A DNA stretch of 61,155 nucleotides from a virus. A program made the position numbers and the translations under genes. Where the stretch lies: positions 1 through 61,155 of the IMG/VR virus record IMGVR_UViG_3300043395_003109; one strand, given 5' to 3'. The notes beneath the pieces are model-generated. The model saw nothing but the letters and a program-made list of their open reading frames with translations. It searched no databases and was not told the origin of the DNA. Below are positions 21,124 to 27,448 of the stretch, piece by piece (within the stretch, counting starts at the first letter, position 1; every line of letters starts with the position of its first letter).

Positions 21124-21374
21124 CTTACTCTAATCTCTCAAAGATTCGTCCTAAATTGAGGACTCAAGGTAACATCACAGGCAACTTTGGCAAACCAAAA
21201 TCGAAAGGTGGTTCTTCACTCAATGACATTGGTGGTGATGGTAACATTGGTGCAACACAAAATGAATATCTGAATCGACTGTATTATGCTTTTGATAACA
21301 CTACCGAACCTAAACTTCGTCAGTTCATTTATCAGGAGATCAAAAAGATCCTCATTCAACAAAACAAATGGTGA
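21120..21374 (+). CDS. Hypothetical protein, 84 aa
   Basis: N-terminal half Gly/Lys/Asn-rich (RTQGNITGNFGKPKSKGGSS), C-terminal half helical (NEYLNRLYYAFDNTTEPKL). Its stop is inside a hairpin at 21371-21392. No known family. Confidence 0.7.
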   Translation: MTYSNLSKIRPKLRTQGNITGNFGKPKSKGGSSLNDIGGDGNIGATQNEYLNRLYYAFDNTTEPKLRQFIYQEIKKILIQQNKW

Positions 21375-21392
21375 CACTTCTACAAGTGGCAC
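21371..21392 (+). terminator. Hairpin over the stop codon of the gene at 21120
   Basis: GTGACACTT, loop CTAC, AAGTGGCAC with one mismatch. No T run. It directly precedes promoter/leader repeat A. Confidence 0.5.
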
Positions 21393-21452
21393 AGTAAATG
21401 AGCACAGTGCTCAAAATGATGTATTCTTAAGAAGTTCAAGGGATTTCACCCA
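21393..21452 (+). promoter_or_regulatory. Promoter/leader repeat, copy A
   Basis: AGTAAATGAGCACAG, then TGCTCAAAATGATG, then TATTCTTAAGAAGTTCAAGG and GATTTCACCCA before the ATG. The presumed -10 is TATTCT, with TGAGCA 17 bases upstream as -35. GAGCAC-A-GTGCTC forms a perfect inverted repeat. AAGGGA near the end would be the ribosome-binding site. Other copies: 21962, 23131, 24241 and 25021. Confidence 0.7.
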
Positions 21453-21896
21453 ATGACAACTGCTTTCGTTGATTTTCCTGCTCAACAACAAGCAAAGCAA
21501 CAAATTGCTGAGAATGTTGTTAAGTACACTCAAATGCTGATTGAAGCACTCAAACAGAATTATGTTGAGTATGCTATTCGCGGACATCAAAAGTTTATGA
21601 ATGATGCTGATACCCAAGAGTATCATCAGCGCAAGATTGAAGAACTGAAGAATGGTGATTGTCCGATTGATTATGTGATTGAATCTGGTAAAAAGTATCA
21701 CAAAGTTGTATTTGTTGATGGTGGTGGATCTCGTTCGGTTCATTGCTTCATCGACAAGCAAACTGGAGAAGTTTATAAATCTGCTACTTGGAAAGCACCT
21801 GCTAAAGGTGTTCGTTATGATCTGCGATTGATTACTGATCGTGAATATGTGCTTGAGAATTGCGATTGGTCGGGAGGATATTTGTACGCTCGTTGA
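21453..21896 (+). CDS. Hypothetical protein, 147 aa
   Basis: MTTAFVDFPAQQQAKQQIAE begins a long N-terminal helical region (about 8-60). The beta-rich C-terminal half contains YHKVVFVDGGGSRSVHCFID and VYKSATWKAPAKGVRYDL. I recall the 'SVHCFID..TGEVYKSASWK.PAKGVRYDL' pattern from cyanophages and plasmids; function unknown. Expressed from promoter/leader copy A. Confidence 0.85.
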   Translation: MTTAFVDFPAQQQAKQQIAENVVKYTQMLIEALKQNYVEYAIRGHQKFMNDADTQEYHQRKIEELKNGDCPIDYVIESGKKYHKVVFVDGGGSRSVHCFIDKQTGEVYKSATWKAPAKGVRYDLRLITDREYVLENCDWSGGYLYAR

Positions 21897-21911
21897 TATA
21901 AACTAAGAGAG

Positions 21912-21937
21912 GTGTGCCAGTTTGATTTCTGGCACAC
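21912..21937 (+). terminator. Perfect 9-bp hairpin GTGTGCCAG / CTGGCACAC
   Basis: 8-base loop. It begins 15 bases after the stop of the gene at 21453, lacks a long T tract and is followed by promoter/leader copy B. Confidence 0.6.
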
Positions 21938-21953
21938 GCTCTGGTTTCCTGAC

Positions 21954-21995
21954 CCAAAATCGTGTATTCTTAAGAAGTTCAAGGGATCGCACCCA
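21954..21995 (+). promoter_or_regulatory. Promoter/leader repeat, copy B
   Basis: CAAAATCG then TGTATTCTTAAGAAGTTCAA, GGGATCGCACCCA and ATG. The GAGCACAG half seen in copies A and C is missing. GGG...CCC could pair around the ribosome-binding site. Confidence 0.65.
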
Positions 21996-22244
21996 ATGAT
22001 CGAGTTTCCCACACTTCAGTCAAAGGATGGAACAATGCTCGTGGGATTCTATCCCATTGAAGATTGCTCCACTCACACTCTCAAGATTCTTTCTTGGAAG
22101 GGTGTTGATACAATCTCCCGCAAGTGCATCAGCAAGAAAGATGCAATCCGTGAGATTGATGAACGTCTCGCACTTGATTATATGATCACTGGTGATAACA
22201 TTGATCTGGTTCAAGAGTACAACTTTATGCAAGGTGCAGTTTGA
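21996..22244 (+). CDS. Hypothetical protein, 82 aa
   Basis: ATG at 21996 (MIEFPTLQSKDGTMLVGFYP) follows the leader repeat; an upstream in-frame start at 21912 would translate the hairpin and promoter. Beta-rich first half, then helix SKKDAIREIDERLALDYMI. No family recognised. Stop in the TTTGATTATG junction. Confidence 0.75.
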   Translation: MIEFPTLQSKDGTMLVGFYPIEDCSTHTLKILSWKGVDTISRKCISKKDAIREIDERLALDYMITGDNIDLVQEYNFMQGAV

Positions 22245-22246
22245 TT

Positions 22247-22393
22247 ATGCTTACTCCTAACGACATTCAGAACATTCTGACCTTGATTGATTTTCACGAT
22301 GATTGGGATGAAGTCAAAGAAGTGTGGGGGTTTGATTTAGAACCTCTTCACAACAAATTGTGTGATATGCTTACCCATTCCTCCGAAGGTTGA
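22247..22393 (+). CDS. Small acidic hypothetical protein, 48 aa
   Basis: MLTPNDIQNILTLIDFHDDW, then FDLEPLHNKLCDMLTH. Helical and acidic. Its TGA shares a base with the next ATG. Unknown role. Confidence 0.65.
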   Translation: MLTPNDIQNILTLIDFHDDWDEVKEVWGFDLEPLHNKLCDMLTHSSEG

Positions 22394-22629
22394 TGAGAAC
22401 TTTAACACTGCAAGTTACTGAAGTTTCGTTTGATTTTGATGATCAAGACTTCAGTGTTGATGAACAACAATCTGTGATAGATTCTGTTGTTGGTAATGTC
22501 TTTGAGGTTGAAGTTGATGATGACGATGATGATGAAAACATCGCTCAAGTATTAGTCGAAGAGGTGACAGATTACACTGGTTGGTGTGTCTGCGGTCTTG
22601 ATTTCGTTCACGTTCTTAACACTCACTGA
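22393..22629 (+). CDS. Very acidic hypothetical protein, 78 aa
   Basis: ATG at 22393 (MRTLTLQVTEVSFDFDDQDF). A run of six aspartates (VEVDDDDDDENIAQ) lies mid-protein. The end CVCGLDFVHVLNTH has a CxC pair. The acidic run could mimic DNA, which is speculation. Confidence 0.7.
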   Translation: MRTLTLQVTEVSFDFDDQDFSVDEQQSVIDSVVGNVFEVEVDDDDDDENIAQVLVEEVTDYTGWCVCGLDFVHVLNTH

Positions 22630-22632
22630 ACA

Positions 22633-22866
22633 ATGATTCTCTACATTCCTGAAGGTCACGGTTGCGCCTATTCTATTGATTCGGAAGGTGCAATGTATTA
22701 CACTCCACTTCTTGAAGGTGGAACACTCTATCTGGAGGAAACTGCAGAAGTAGATTTTGACAATCTAGAAAGCGTTGAAGGTATTTGTTATGAACCAGAG
22801 TTGCAAGAGATTCAAGATAAATTGATTGCAATGAACAAATCTGCAGGTTTTTATTTTCAAAAATGA
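22633..22866 (+). CDS. Hypothetical protein, 77 aa
   Basis: MILYIPEGHGCAYSIDSEGA continues beta-rich (MYYTPLLEGGTLYLEETAEV), followed by a C-terminal helix. No signal peptide. Ends in ATGA overlap with the next gene. No function recognised. Confidence 0.7.
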   Translation: MILYIPEGHGCAYSIDSEGAMYYTPLLEGGTLYLEETAEVDFDNLESVEGICYEPELQEIQDKLIAMNKSAGFYFQK

Positions 22867-23120
22867 TTTCCCTTCCTAACTTCACAAACAAAATGGAACT
22901 TACTCAAGATCAGTACGATAAACTGCTTGCCAACTATGTTGAGCAGTTGGTTGATGGAATGGATTTAGACAGTTTGGTTCAGTTTGTATCTGAACAAATT
23001 GAAATGAATCTGCGTGAAAGTTGCTCAACTCCAGATGAATTGATCGAAGAGATTTCACAGTTCTATGATGAGGATTATGTGAATGAAATGCTAGAAAGTG
23101 TAGTAAATGTGGACAGTTGA
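22863..23120 (+). CDS. Acidic helical hypothetical protein, 85 aa
   Basis: Start at 22863 gives the usual ATGA coupling; an internal ATG at 22893 (MELTQDQYDKLLANYVEQLV) is also possible. Helical, acidic, ending ESVVNVDS. Followed by promoter/leader copy C. Confidence 0.7.
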   Translation: MISLPNFTNKMELTQDQYDKLLANYVEQLVDGMDLDSLVQFVSEQIEMNLRESCSTPDELIEEISQFYDEDYVNEMLESVVNVDS

Positions 23121-23130
23121 ATAAGTGGCA

Positions 23131-23191
23131 CAGTAAATGAGCACAGCGTCCAAAATCGTGTATTCTATAGAAGTTCAAGGGATTTCACCCA
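23131..23191 (+). promoter_or_regulatory. Promoter/leader repeat, copy C
   Basis: CAGTAAATGAGCACAGCG, TCCAAAATCG, TGTATTCTATAGAAGTTCAA, GGGATTTCACCCA. One change at the TTAAG step (CTATAG). Same distance to the ATG as copy A. Confidence 0.7.
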
Positions 23192-23431
23192 ATGGATCGC
23201 AAGTTTCATCCCATCAGCATCGAAGATCGTGAGATGTTTGCTTACAATGCAAACTATCAGCAGCGTAAGCAACAACAACTTGATGCAGTTGCTCCCGAAT
23301 TGCGTATCAAGTATTGCTTTGAGTTTCTCAAAGGTTATGTTGCTGAAGGTGACGATCTGATGGCAGGTCGTTGTTACGATGGTATCGCAAAGTACAGTGA
23401 CAAACTTGACTGGTCCGAATCACACTTCTGA
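23192..23431 (+). CDS. Hypothetical protein, 79 aa
   Basis: MDRKFHPISIEDREMFAYNA, then YCFEFLKGYVAEGDDLMAG. Helical. First gene behind promoter/leader copy C. No family recognised. Confidence 0.7.
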   Translation: MDRKFHPISIEDREMFAYNANYQQRKQQQLDAVAPELRIKYCFEFLKGYVAEGDDLMAGRCYDGIAKYSDKLDWSESHF

Positions 23432-23434
23432 ACA

Positions 23435-23623
23435 ATGAACACTGCATTTGTCTCTCCTAAGAGTAAGAAAGCAAAGAACCGATTCTGTAACTTGATGCAA
23501 TCAGAATCGGAGTGTATTGTTGAACAACAGAAAGGTGATCGTGTATTTTTACGTTCACTGAATGGAAAGAACTTTTTCTGGGTTAATCTCAACAACGATT
23601 CTGATTGGAGCATTGAACTGTGA
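23435..23623 (+). CDS. Small basic hypothetical protein, 62 aa
   Basis: MNTAFVSPKSKKAKNRFCNL, then VEQQKGDRVFLRSLNGKNFF. The second half looks like a small beta barrel. Ends in a GTGACTGA octamer that starts the next gene. Confidence 0.7.
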   Translation: MNTAFVSPKSKKAKNRFCNLMQSESECIVEQQKGDRVFLRSLNGKNFFWVNLNNDSDWSIEL

Positions 23624-23823
23624 CTGAAACTCAAGAAAAACTGATTCGCAGCATTGAACAACAACTTGAGAATCTAATGTTGTTGGATGATGACCTTGCT
23701 TATCAGTACGAATGTGAATTGTATTATGATTGCAATGAGGATGAAGAACCAGTCCCCATTGTAGAAAACTTCACGCCCGAACTTCTAATCGAATTGGAGA
23801 ATCTTGTTTATGAACGCAACTGA
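23620..23823 (+). CDS. Small acidic hypothetical protein with GTG start, 67 aa
   Basis: GTG at 23620 begins GTGACTGA, the GTG form of the recurrent start octamer, and overlaps the upstream TGA. First residues are MTETQEKLIRSIEQQLENLM. Acidic tract YDCNEDEEPVPIVENF. Function unknown. Confidence 0.65.
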   Translation: MTETQEKLIRSIEQQLENLMLLDDDLAYQYECELYYDCNEDEEPVPIVENFTPELLIELENLVYERN

Positions 23824-23827
23824 AACA

Positions 23828-24064
23828 ATGAACCTCTACATTCTCAATGAAGTGCTGTATGATTACACTGATGGAATGTGTGTAATCGCTGCCGAATCTA
23901 AAGAACAGTGTAATCAAATCTTTATGGAGGAGTTTGGTCATCCTGATGATTCTGATTATTTGAAAGAACGTCGTCAAGAAGAGTTTGATTCTGCATCAGT
24001 TAAAGTTATCGAAGGTGTGAATCATCCTGCTGGTGTTGTTTCTTATGTGTATGGTGGAGGTTGA
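23828..24064 (+). CDS. Hypothetical protein, 78 aa
   Basis: ATG at 23828 (MNLYILNEVLYDYTDGMCVI) follows the upstream stop by four bases; an in-frame ATG at 23810 would overlap it. The alpha/beta layout (AAESKEQCNQIFMEEFG, ASVKVIEGVNH) is common in cyanophage small proteins. Ends GGG before the TTGATTATG junction. Confidence 0.75.
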   Translation: MNLYILNEVLYDYTDGMCVIAAESKEQCNQIFMEEFGHPDDSDYLKERRQEEFDSASVKVIEGVNHPAGVVSYVYGGG

Positions 24065-24066
24065 TT

Positions 24067-24219
24067 ATGACTGATTATGGTTTCTATTCACAACAAGAAC
24101 TCACTGAACTTGCTGATTCTGATTTATCTTTTGAGATTGCAGATACAGCACTGTTAAAGACACCAGAAGCAGATGAGTATTTGAATCAACTTATCAAAGA
24201 ATTGCAGCGTCGAAACTAA
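24067..24219 (+). CDS. Small acidic hypothetical protein, 50 aa
   Basis: Starts at ATGACTGA: MTDYGFYSQQELTELADSDL. Helical, acidic, ending LIKELQRRN. Last gene before promoter/leader copy D. Confidence 0.65.
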   Translation: MTDYGFYSQQELTELADSDLSFEIADTALLKTPEADEYLNQLIKELQRRN

Positions 24220-24240
24220 TATCATATGACAGTTCACAAG

Positions 24241-24306
24241 GTGGCACAATAAATCTCTCCAGCGTCCAAAATCGTGTATTCTTAAGAAGTTCAAGGGATT
24301 TCACCA
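24241..24306 (+). promoter_or_regulatory. Promoter/leader repeat, copy D
   Basis: GTGGCACAATAAAT, then AGCGTCCAAAATCG, TGTATTCTTAAGAAGTTCAA, GGGATTTCACCA. One C fewer before the ATG than copies A-C. Confidence 0.7.
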
Positions 24307-24633
24307 ATGACTGCTCACTTCGCAAATCTGTTTGCTGAAAACATTGATGCTTCGGTAGGTTTTCCTACTTGGAATCGTCGTTTTAAGAGTAACAGTTTCG
24401 ATATGTATTCTCAGGAAGGAAACAACATTGAGATTCGTCATTCTGTGAATCAGGAAACAAAAGGTGATGAGTTTTCTGTGCAAGCAATGATTTATGAATA
24501 CAAAGGTTGCTGGCACGGTAATCAAATGAACTTTGGTAAGTTTAACACTTTTGCTGATGCAGTTTTCTGTGCTGAAACTACAAAACTCCCAGAAGGTAGT
24601 GTTTCTGAAACTGAAGTATTTGCGTTGAGGTGA
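24307..24633 (+). CDS. Hypothetical protein, 108 aa
   Basis: MTAHFANLFAENIDASVGFP, then WNRRFKSNSFDMYSQEGNN and WHGNQMNFGKFNTFADAVF. Beta-rich. No family recognised. First gene behind copy D of the leader repeat. Confidence 0.75.
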   Translation: MTAHFANLFAENIDASVGFPTWNRRFKSNSFDMYSQEGNNIEIRHSVNQETKGDEFSVQAMIYEYKGCWHGNQMNFGKFNTFADAVFCAETTKLPEGSVSETEVFALR

Positions 24634-24704
24634 TCTAAAGAAATCAATGTTGAGTTTTTCATTGTTTGCATCTGTTCTTCTTCGTTATTACTTTCACCAC
24701 TGAA

Positions 24705-24854
24705 ATGATTGAACTTCTGCTTGCTTCAACGATTGTTGGTTCAACTCAAATTGCACCAAACATTGTGCAAATTGATTATCTTACTCCCACACAACAAATC
24801 ATCACAGTATTAGATAACATTGAATTGAAAGGTGGAGAAATCGACAATGATTGA
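24705..24854 (+). CDS. Small protein with hydrophobic N-terminus, 49 aa
   Basis: ATG at 24705 gives MIELLLASTIVGSTQIAPNI. Small proteins with a similar 'MIELLLAST' start, possibly a signal-like segment, are familiar to me from cyanophages. An 18-codon mini-ORF (24647-24703, MLSFSLFASVLLRYYFHH) ends one base before this ATG and could couple or regulate it. An upstream TTG (24666) is a weaker alternative start. Confidence 0.65.
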   Translation: MIELLLASTIVGSTQIAPNIVQIDYLTPTQQIITVLDNIELKGGEIDND

Positions 24855-24984
24855 AACTGATTATTTTATTCTTCCAACTGATCTTTATGTTCAGTGTTGT
24901 AACAATGCTGAGGAATTGGATGTTTCTTTAGATTATTTTCTAATGGAGTTTTGTGAGGTTGAAAGTGAGGATGTGTTTCTCTAA
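24847..24984 (+). CDS. Small acidic hypothetical protein, 45 aa
   Basis: MIETDYFILPTDLYVQCCNN, ending CEVESEDVFL. Acidic with three cysteines. The start overlaps the previous gene by 8 bases. Unknown function. Confidence 0.6.
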   Translation: MIETDYFILPTDLYVQCCNNAEELDVSLDYFLMEFCEVESEDVFL

Positions 24985-24996
24985 AATGTAAAGAAT

Positions 24997-25020
24997 GTGG
25001 ACGGTTCAAACACTGTCCAC
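24997..25020 (+). terminator. Hairpin GTGGACGGT / ACTGTCCAC
   Basis: 9-bp stem with one G-T pair and a six-base loop, 12 bases after the stop of the gene at 24847. Same family as the hairpin at 17314. Confidence 0.6.
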
Positions 25021-25078
25021 TGTTTTCACCACAGCACTCAAGATCCTGTATTCTTAAGAAGTTCAAGGGATTTCACCA
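25021..25078 (+). promoter_or_regulatory. Promoter/leader repeat, copy E
   Basis: ACAGCACTCAAGATCC, then TGTATTCTTAAGAAGTTCAA, GGGATTTCACCA and ATG. The -10 and leader are identical to copy D while the upstream half has diverged. Confidence 0.7.
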
Positions 25079-25393
25079 ATGCGAAAGATCGAACTCCAGA
25101 TGAATGAAGCAATCATTCAAGAGCGTGATTGGAAATCAACAAACACCGAAGTAATTAACAATGACGGTGTATCTGAAGTCTATTTGCACAACAATCTGAT
25201 CGCAAAGATTGGTGACACTTGGATGCAACTGTTTGATGGTGGTTGGCAATCTAACACCACAAAGTCGCGTCTTAATGCACTTCTTCAAGCACACGGTGTA
25301 GGTGATGAATATATTTTCCAGAAGAACTTTGAATGGTTTATTAACTATCAAGGAGCACCACTTCCTTTCTTCTCTGGTATGCGTCTGAACTGA
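25079..25393 (+). CDS. Hypothetical protein, 104 aa
   Basis: MRKIELQMNEAIIQERDWKS, then VYLHNNLIAKIGDTWMQLF and WQSNTTKSRLNALLQAHG. Looks like a small beta domain followed by a helical region. The pattern 'V.LHG..IA........L...G' is familiar from cyanophages; no assigned role. Confidence 0.8.
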   Translation: MRKIELQMNEAIIQERDWKSTNTEVINNDGVSEVYLHNNLIAKIGDTWMQLFDGGWQSNTTKSRLNALLQAHGVGDEYIFQKNFEWFINYQGAPLPFFSGMRLN

Positions 25394-25431
25394 GTACAAC
25401 TCTTAAGTAATCCTCACTCTTCATTCCTTCA

Positions 25432-25560
25432 ATGTTCACGATTCGTTACTTCACACCGTATCAGCAACAGTGGAGAACACAAAGTTTCTCTACACTTGAA
25501 GAGGCAAAAAGAATGGTAGATTTCTATCGTTCTTGTGGTTCACCTGCAAATCTTGTTTGA
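25432..25560 (+). CDS. Small hypothetical protein, 42 aa
   Basis: MFTIRYFTPYQQQWRTQSFS, then TLEEAKRMVDFYRSCG. Strand-strand-helix pattern seen in other small genes here (for example at 20980). Unknown function. Confidence 0.65.
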   Translation: MFTIRYFTPYQQQWRTQSFSTLEEAKRMVDFYRSCGSPANLV

Positions 25561-25566
25561 GTTATT

Positions 25567-25833
25567 ATGTACCGCACACTTTCCGAACTTCGTGATTCAA
25601 TCAACCAACTGATTGAGCGTCAAGGTGAGGACGCAGTTTGTGCTGCGTTCGTGTTCACTCAAGATGATGTATTTGAGATCGTTGGTGAAAACTGCGATGA
25701 AGTGCGTTTCTCTAAAGAACTCACAGATGATGTGCTCGCTGATGCAGGAGGTTCTGACTACATTTACGAACAGATTGGTGAGGTGATTGATGATGCAATT
25801 CGTATGCGTAAAGGTATGAAAGTTTATCAATGA
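25567..25833 (+). CDS. Hypothetical protein, 88 aa
   Basis: MYRTLSELRDSINQLIERQG, then CAAFVFTQDDVFEIVGENC. Alpha/beta domain with an acidic C-terminal half. Ends in an ATGA overlap with a membrane peptide gene. Confidence 0.75.
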   Translation: MYRTLSELRDSINQLIERQGEDAVCAAFVFTQDDVFEIVGENCDEVRFSKELTDDVLADAGGSDYIYEQIGEVIDDAIRMRKGMKVYQ

Positions 25834-25958
25834 ACAACTTTATCATTGGAATCATCACTGGTATTGTTCTTTCTACTGTTGGGTTTCAAGGTATAGCAAA
25901 TCTTGGAAATCGTACAGTAAACACCATTGAATCGTTCGCTATTCAGTCATCACGCTAA
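25830..25958 (+). CDS. Small single-TM protein, 42 aa
   Basis: MNNFIIGIITGIVLSTVGFQ is one TM helix (about 3-22), followed by IANLGNRTVNTIESF. This small TM family is common in cyanophages in my memory; role unknown. Confidence 0.65.
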   Translation: MNNFIIGIITGIVLSTVGFQGIANLGNRTVNTIESFAIQSSR

Positions 25959-25976
25959 CGCTCTGTCTTCGACAAA

Positions 25977-26321
25977 ATGAACACTTCCATCTTTGATTCT
26001 TCATTCTTCGGTTACAACAATCTTCCTGATAGTATTGAGATTGATGAACACAAATTGATTCCAATCAAAGCACTGAAGTTAAGGTATGAAGATCATAGTA
26101 TGGTGAGTTCTTGTAATCTTTTCTCTGTTTCTACTATTAGATCTATTTGCTCTTTTCTTGGTATTCAATTACATCGACCAGTGAAAGGATTGTATTGTGT
26201 AGAAGAAACATATGTAAGGTTCTTTGATTATCTAAATCAGTTGAGAATTGATAAGGTGATTAGTGATTATATTTGCAGAGATGAGATTAGTATTTTGTTT
26301 GAAAGTTATGCAATTCAATGA
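25977..26321 (+). CDS. Hypothetical protein, 114 aa
   Basis: MNTSIFDSSFFGYNNLPDSI, then STIRSICSFLGIQLHRPVKG and FFDYLNQLRIDKVISDYIC. Helical C-terminal half. No family recognised. Followed by a strong terminator. Confidence 0.75.
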   Translation: MNTSIFDSSFFGYNNLPDSIEIDEHKLIPIKALKLRYEDHSMVSSCNLFSVSTIRSICSFLGIQLHRPVKGLYCVEETYVRFFDYLNQLRIDKVISDYICRDEISILFESYAIQ

Positions 26322-26326
26322 TACAC

Positions 26327-26353
26327 AGAGAGGAGTTATTTCCTCTCTTTTTT
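26327..26353 (+). terminator. Strong Rho-independent terminator
   Basis: Stem AGAGAGGA / TCCTCTCT with loop GTTATT, running into five T. Ends the leader-repeat gene block. Confidence 0.9.
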
Positions 26354-26648
26354 ATTGTTTTTATGGTCAAAATAACGTTAAAAAACGTTTTTTTATTGAT
26401 TAAATGTGTTTTTAAATGTATATGCGTTGTTTAAATCATTCTCAATAAGTGTATGTTTATTGAGAATCAATAGTGTTTATTGTTGAGAATTAAGTGCTTT
26501 AATCCTCTCTATTACCTTATAAACCTTCCAGAGTCTTGTGATCTTACAGAGCATACACTAACGAACGCAATTTGTCAACTCCCGGGTCACAAAATCCCCA
26601 CAATCCCCGCAAAAAATACACAGACCCCGAATAAATATCCACCAGGAC
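26354..26648. other. AT-rich non-coding region with inverted repeats
   Basis: No supported gene. It holds a 14-base palindrome of A6-CG-T6 (26380-26393). A perfect 11-bp inverted repeat follows at 26438-26467 (ATTCTCAATAA, eight-base loop, TTATTGAGAAT), with a third, imperfect right arm near 26480-26490. After that comes a C-rich tract (26578-26630) and AATAAATA at 26630. The frame open from 26480 is not convincing as coding. It could hold a replication origin or a control region. Confidence 0.6.
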
Positions 26649-26677
26649 TTGACAAGTTCTCCCAGGCATCTTATAGT
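26649..26677 (+). promoter_or_regulatory. Near-consensus sigma70 promoter TTGACA-17-TATAGT
   Basis: TTGACA at 26649-26654 and TATAGT at 26672-26677. The ATG at 26705 follows with a GGAG ribosome-binding sequence (26695-26698). Confidence 0.85.
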
Positions 26678-26704
26678 GTTCACATACACCAACGGAGCGT
26701 ACTT

Positions 26705-26878
26705 ATGTCAGTTGCATATCAACAAGCGCAGAAGCAGCGTTATAGGATCACTCTTGAATTGGATGTTCTAGGTGATTTCGATCCGCATCAACTTGACTGG
26801 GAAAAGTTATTCAAACTGGAACCTGCAGAAAAGTGTAGAGCATACGTGGAAGATCTAAGTTGTCCTGACCGTTGGTGA
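26705..26878 (+). CDS. Small hypothetical protein, 57 aa
   Basis: MSVAYQQAQKQRYRITLELD, then LDWEKLFKLEPAEKCRAYVE. The longer frame from 26480 lacks support because promoter and ribosome-binding site lie inside it. The strong host-type promoter suggests high early expression. Confidence 0.75.
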   Translation: MSVAYQQAQKQRYRITLELDVLGDFDPHQLDWEKLFKLEPAEKCRAYVEDLSCPDRW

Positions 26879-26919
26879 GTTAGGTATAACGAACGTGTTG
26901 TGAGTTGTTATAAAGAATG

Positions 26920-26943
26920 TGTGACAGATGTAGAAGTGTCACT
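26920..26943 (+). repeat. Palindromic repeat, copy 2
   Basis: TGTGACAGATGT then AGAAGTGTCACT; the last base differs from the other two copies. The promoter at 26955 follows. Confidence 0.7.
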
Positions 26944-26954
26944 ATAAAATACCA

Positions 26955-26983
26955 TTGTGCCTCGATGTGTGCAATAGTATAAG
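26955..26983 (+). promoter_or_regulatory. Promoter TTGTGC-17-TATAAG
   Basis: TTGTGC at 26955-26960, 17 bases, TATAAG at 26978-26983, just downstream of palindromic repeat copy 2. Drives the gene at 27028. Confidence 0.65.
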
Positions 26984-27027
26984 GGTGGTTGAGACACCTC
27001 TACACAAACTCACCACACATTCTTCCA

Positions 27028-27366
27028 ATGAACAACACAATCGGTTTCCCTCCTGCTGATGCTCTTCTGGAGATGATTAGCAGTGTTGACTATAAGAAAC
27101 ACCTGCAACAGTTTGTGATGCTCTCTGCGACGCTTCTGGGTATCACTGTGGGTGTGCTGCAGTTCTTATACACTAAGACTGCACAATGGTATAACAACGG
27201 TGGTAAAGAACTGCTGGTGAATTATATCAATCGTGCAGTTCTGTTTATCAACAACCGCACTGGTCTGTTTGATAAACTTTATGCTGCAACGGTTTCTATC
27301 TACAATCAGGTGGAACTTCTTGCACATCGTATCAGTGATGTGACAGATGTAGAAGTGTCACAATAA
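27028..27366 (+). CDS. Single-TM protein with palindrome-encoded C-terminus, 112 aa
   Basis: ATG at 27028 (MNNTIGFPPADALLEMISSV); the extension from 26989 lies in the 5' leader. TM segment about residues 33-52 (FVMLSATLLGITVGVLQFLY). The amphipathic C-terminal half ends VTDVEVSQ, which is translated from palindromic repeat copy 3. No family recognised; a membrane role is likely. Confidence 0.75.
   Translation: MNNTIGFPPADALLEMISSVDYKKHLQQFVMLSATLLGITVGVLQFLYTKTAQWYNNGGKELLVNYINRAVLFINNRTGLFDKLYAATVSIYNQVELLAHRISDVTDVEVSQ
27339..27362 (+). repeat. Palindromic repeat, copy 3, inside coding sequence
   Basis: TGTGACAGATGT then AGAAGTGTCACA, overlapping the last eight codons of the gene at 27028. 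AATAAATGAGCACAG follows at once, linking this repeat to the leader-repeat family. Confidence 0.7.
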
Positions 27367-27400
27367 ATGAGCACAGTCCCAAAAATCTGTTATTGTATTC
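27363..27400 (+). promoter_or_regulatory. Promoter related to the leader repeats, copy F
   Basis: AATAAATGAGCACAGTCC, then AAAAATCTGTTATTG and TATTCT. The upstream half is as in copies A and C. The leader after the -10 has diverged (TGTGGTTGAGAG...). Confidence 0.6.
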
Positions 27401-27448
27401 TTGTGGTTGAGAGATCAATCACACAAATCACACCCGATCTTCAGAACA

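Noticed and set aside
26480-26704. N-terminal extension of the small gene at 26705 back to 26480
   Set aside because: A consensus host promoter and a ribosome-binding site lie inside this stretch, and its translation has no sensible composition.
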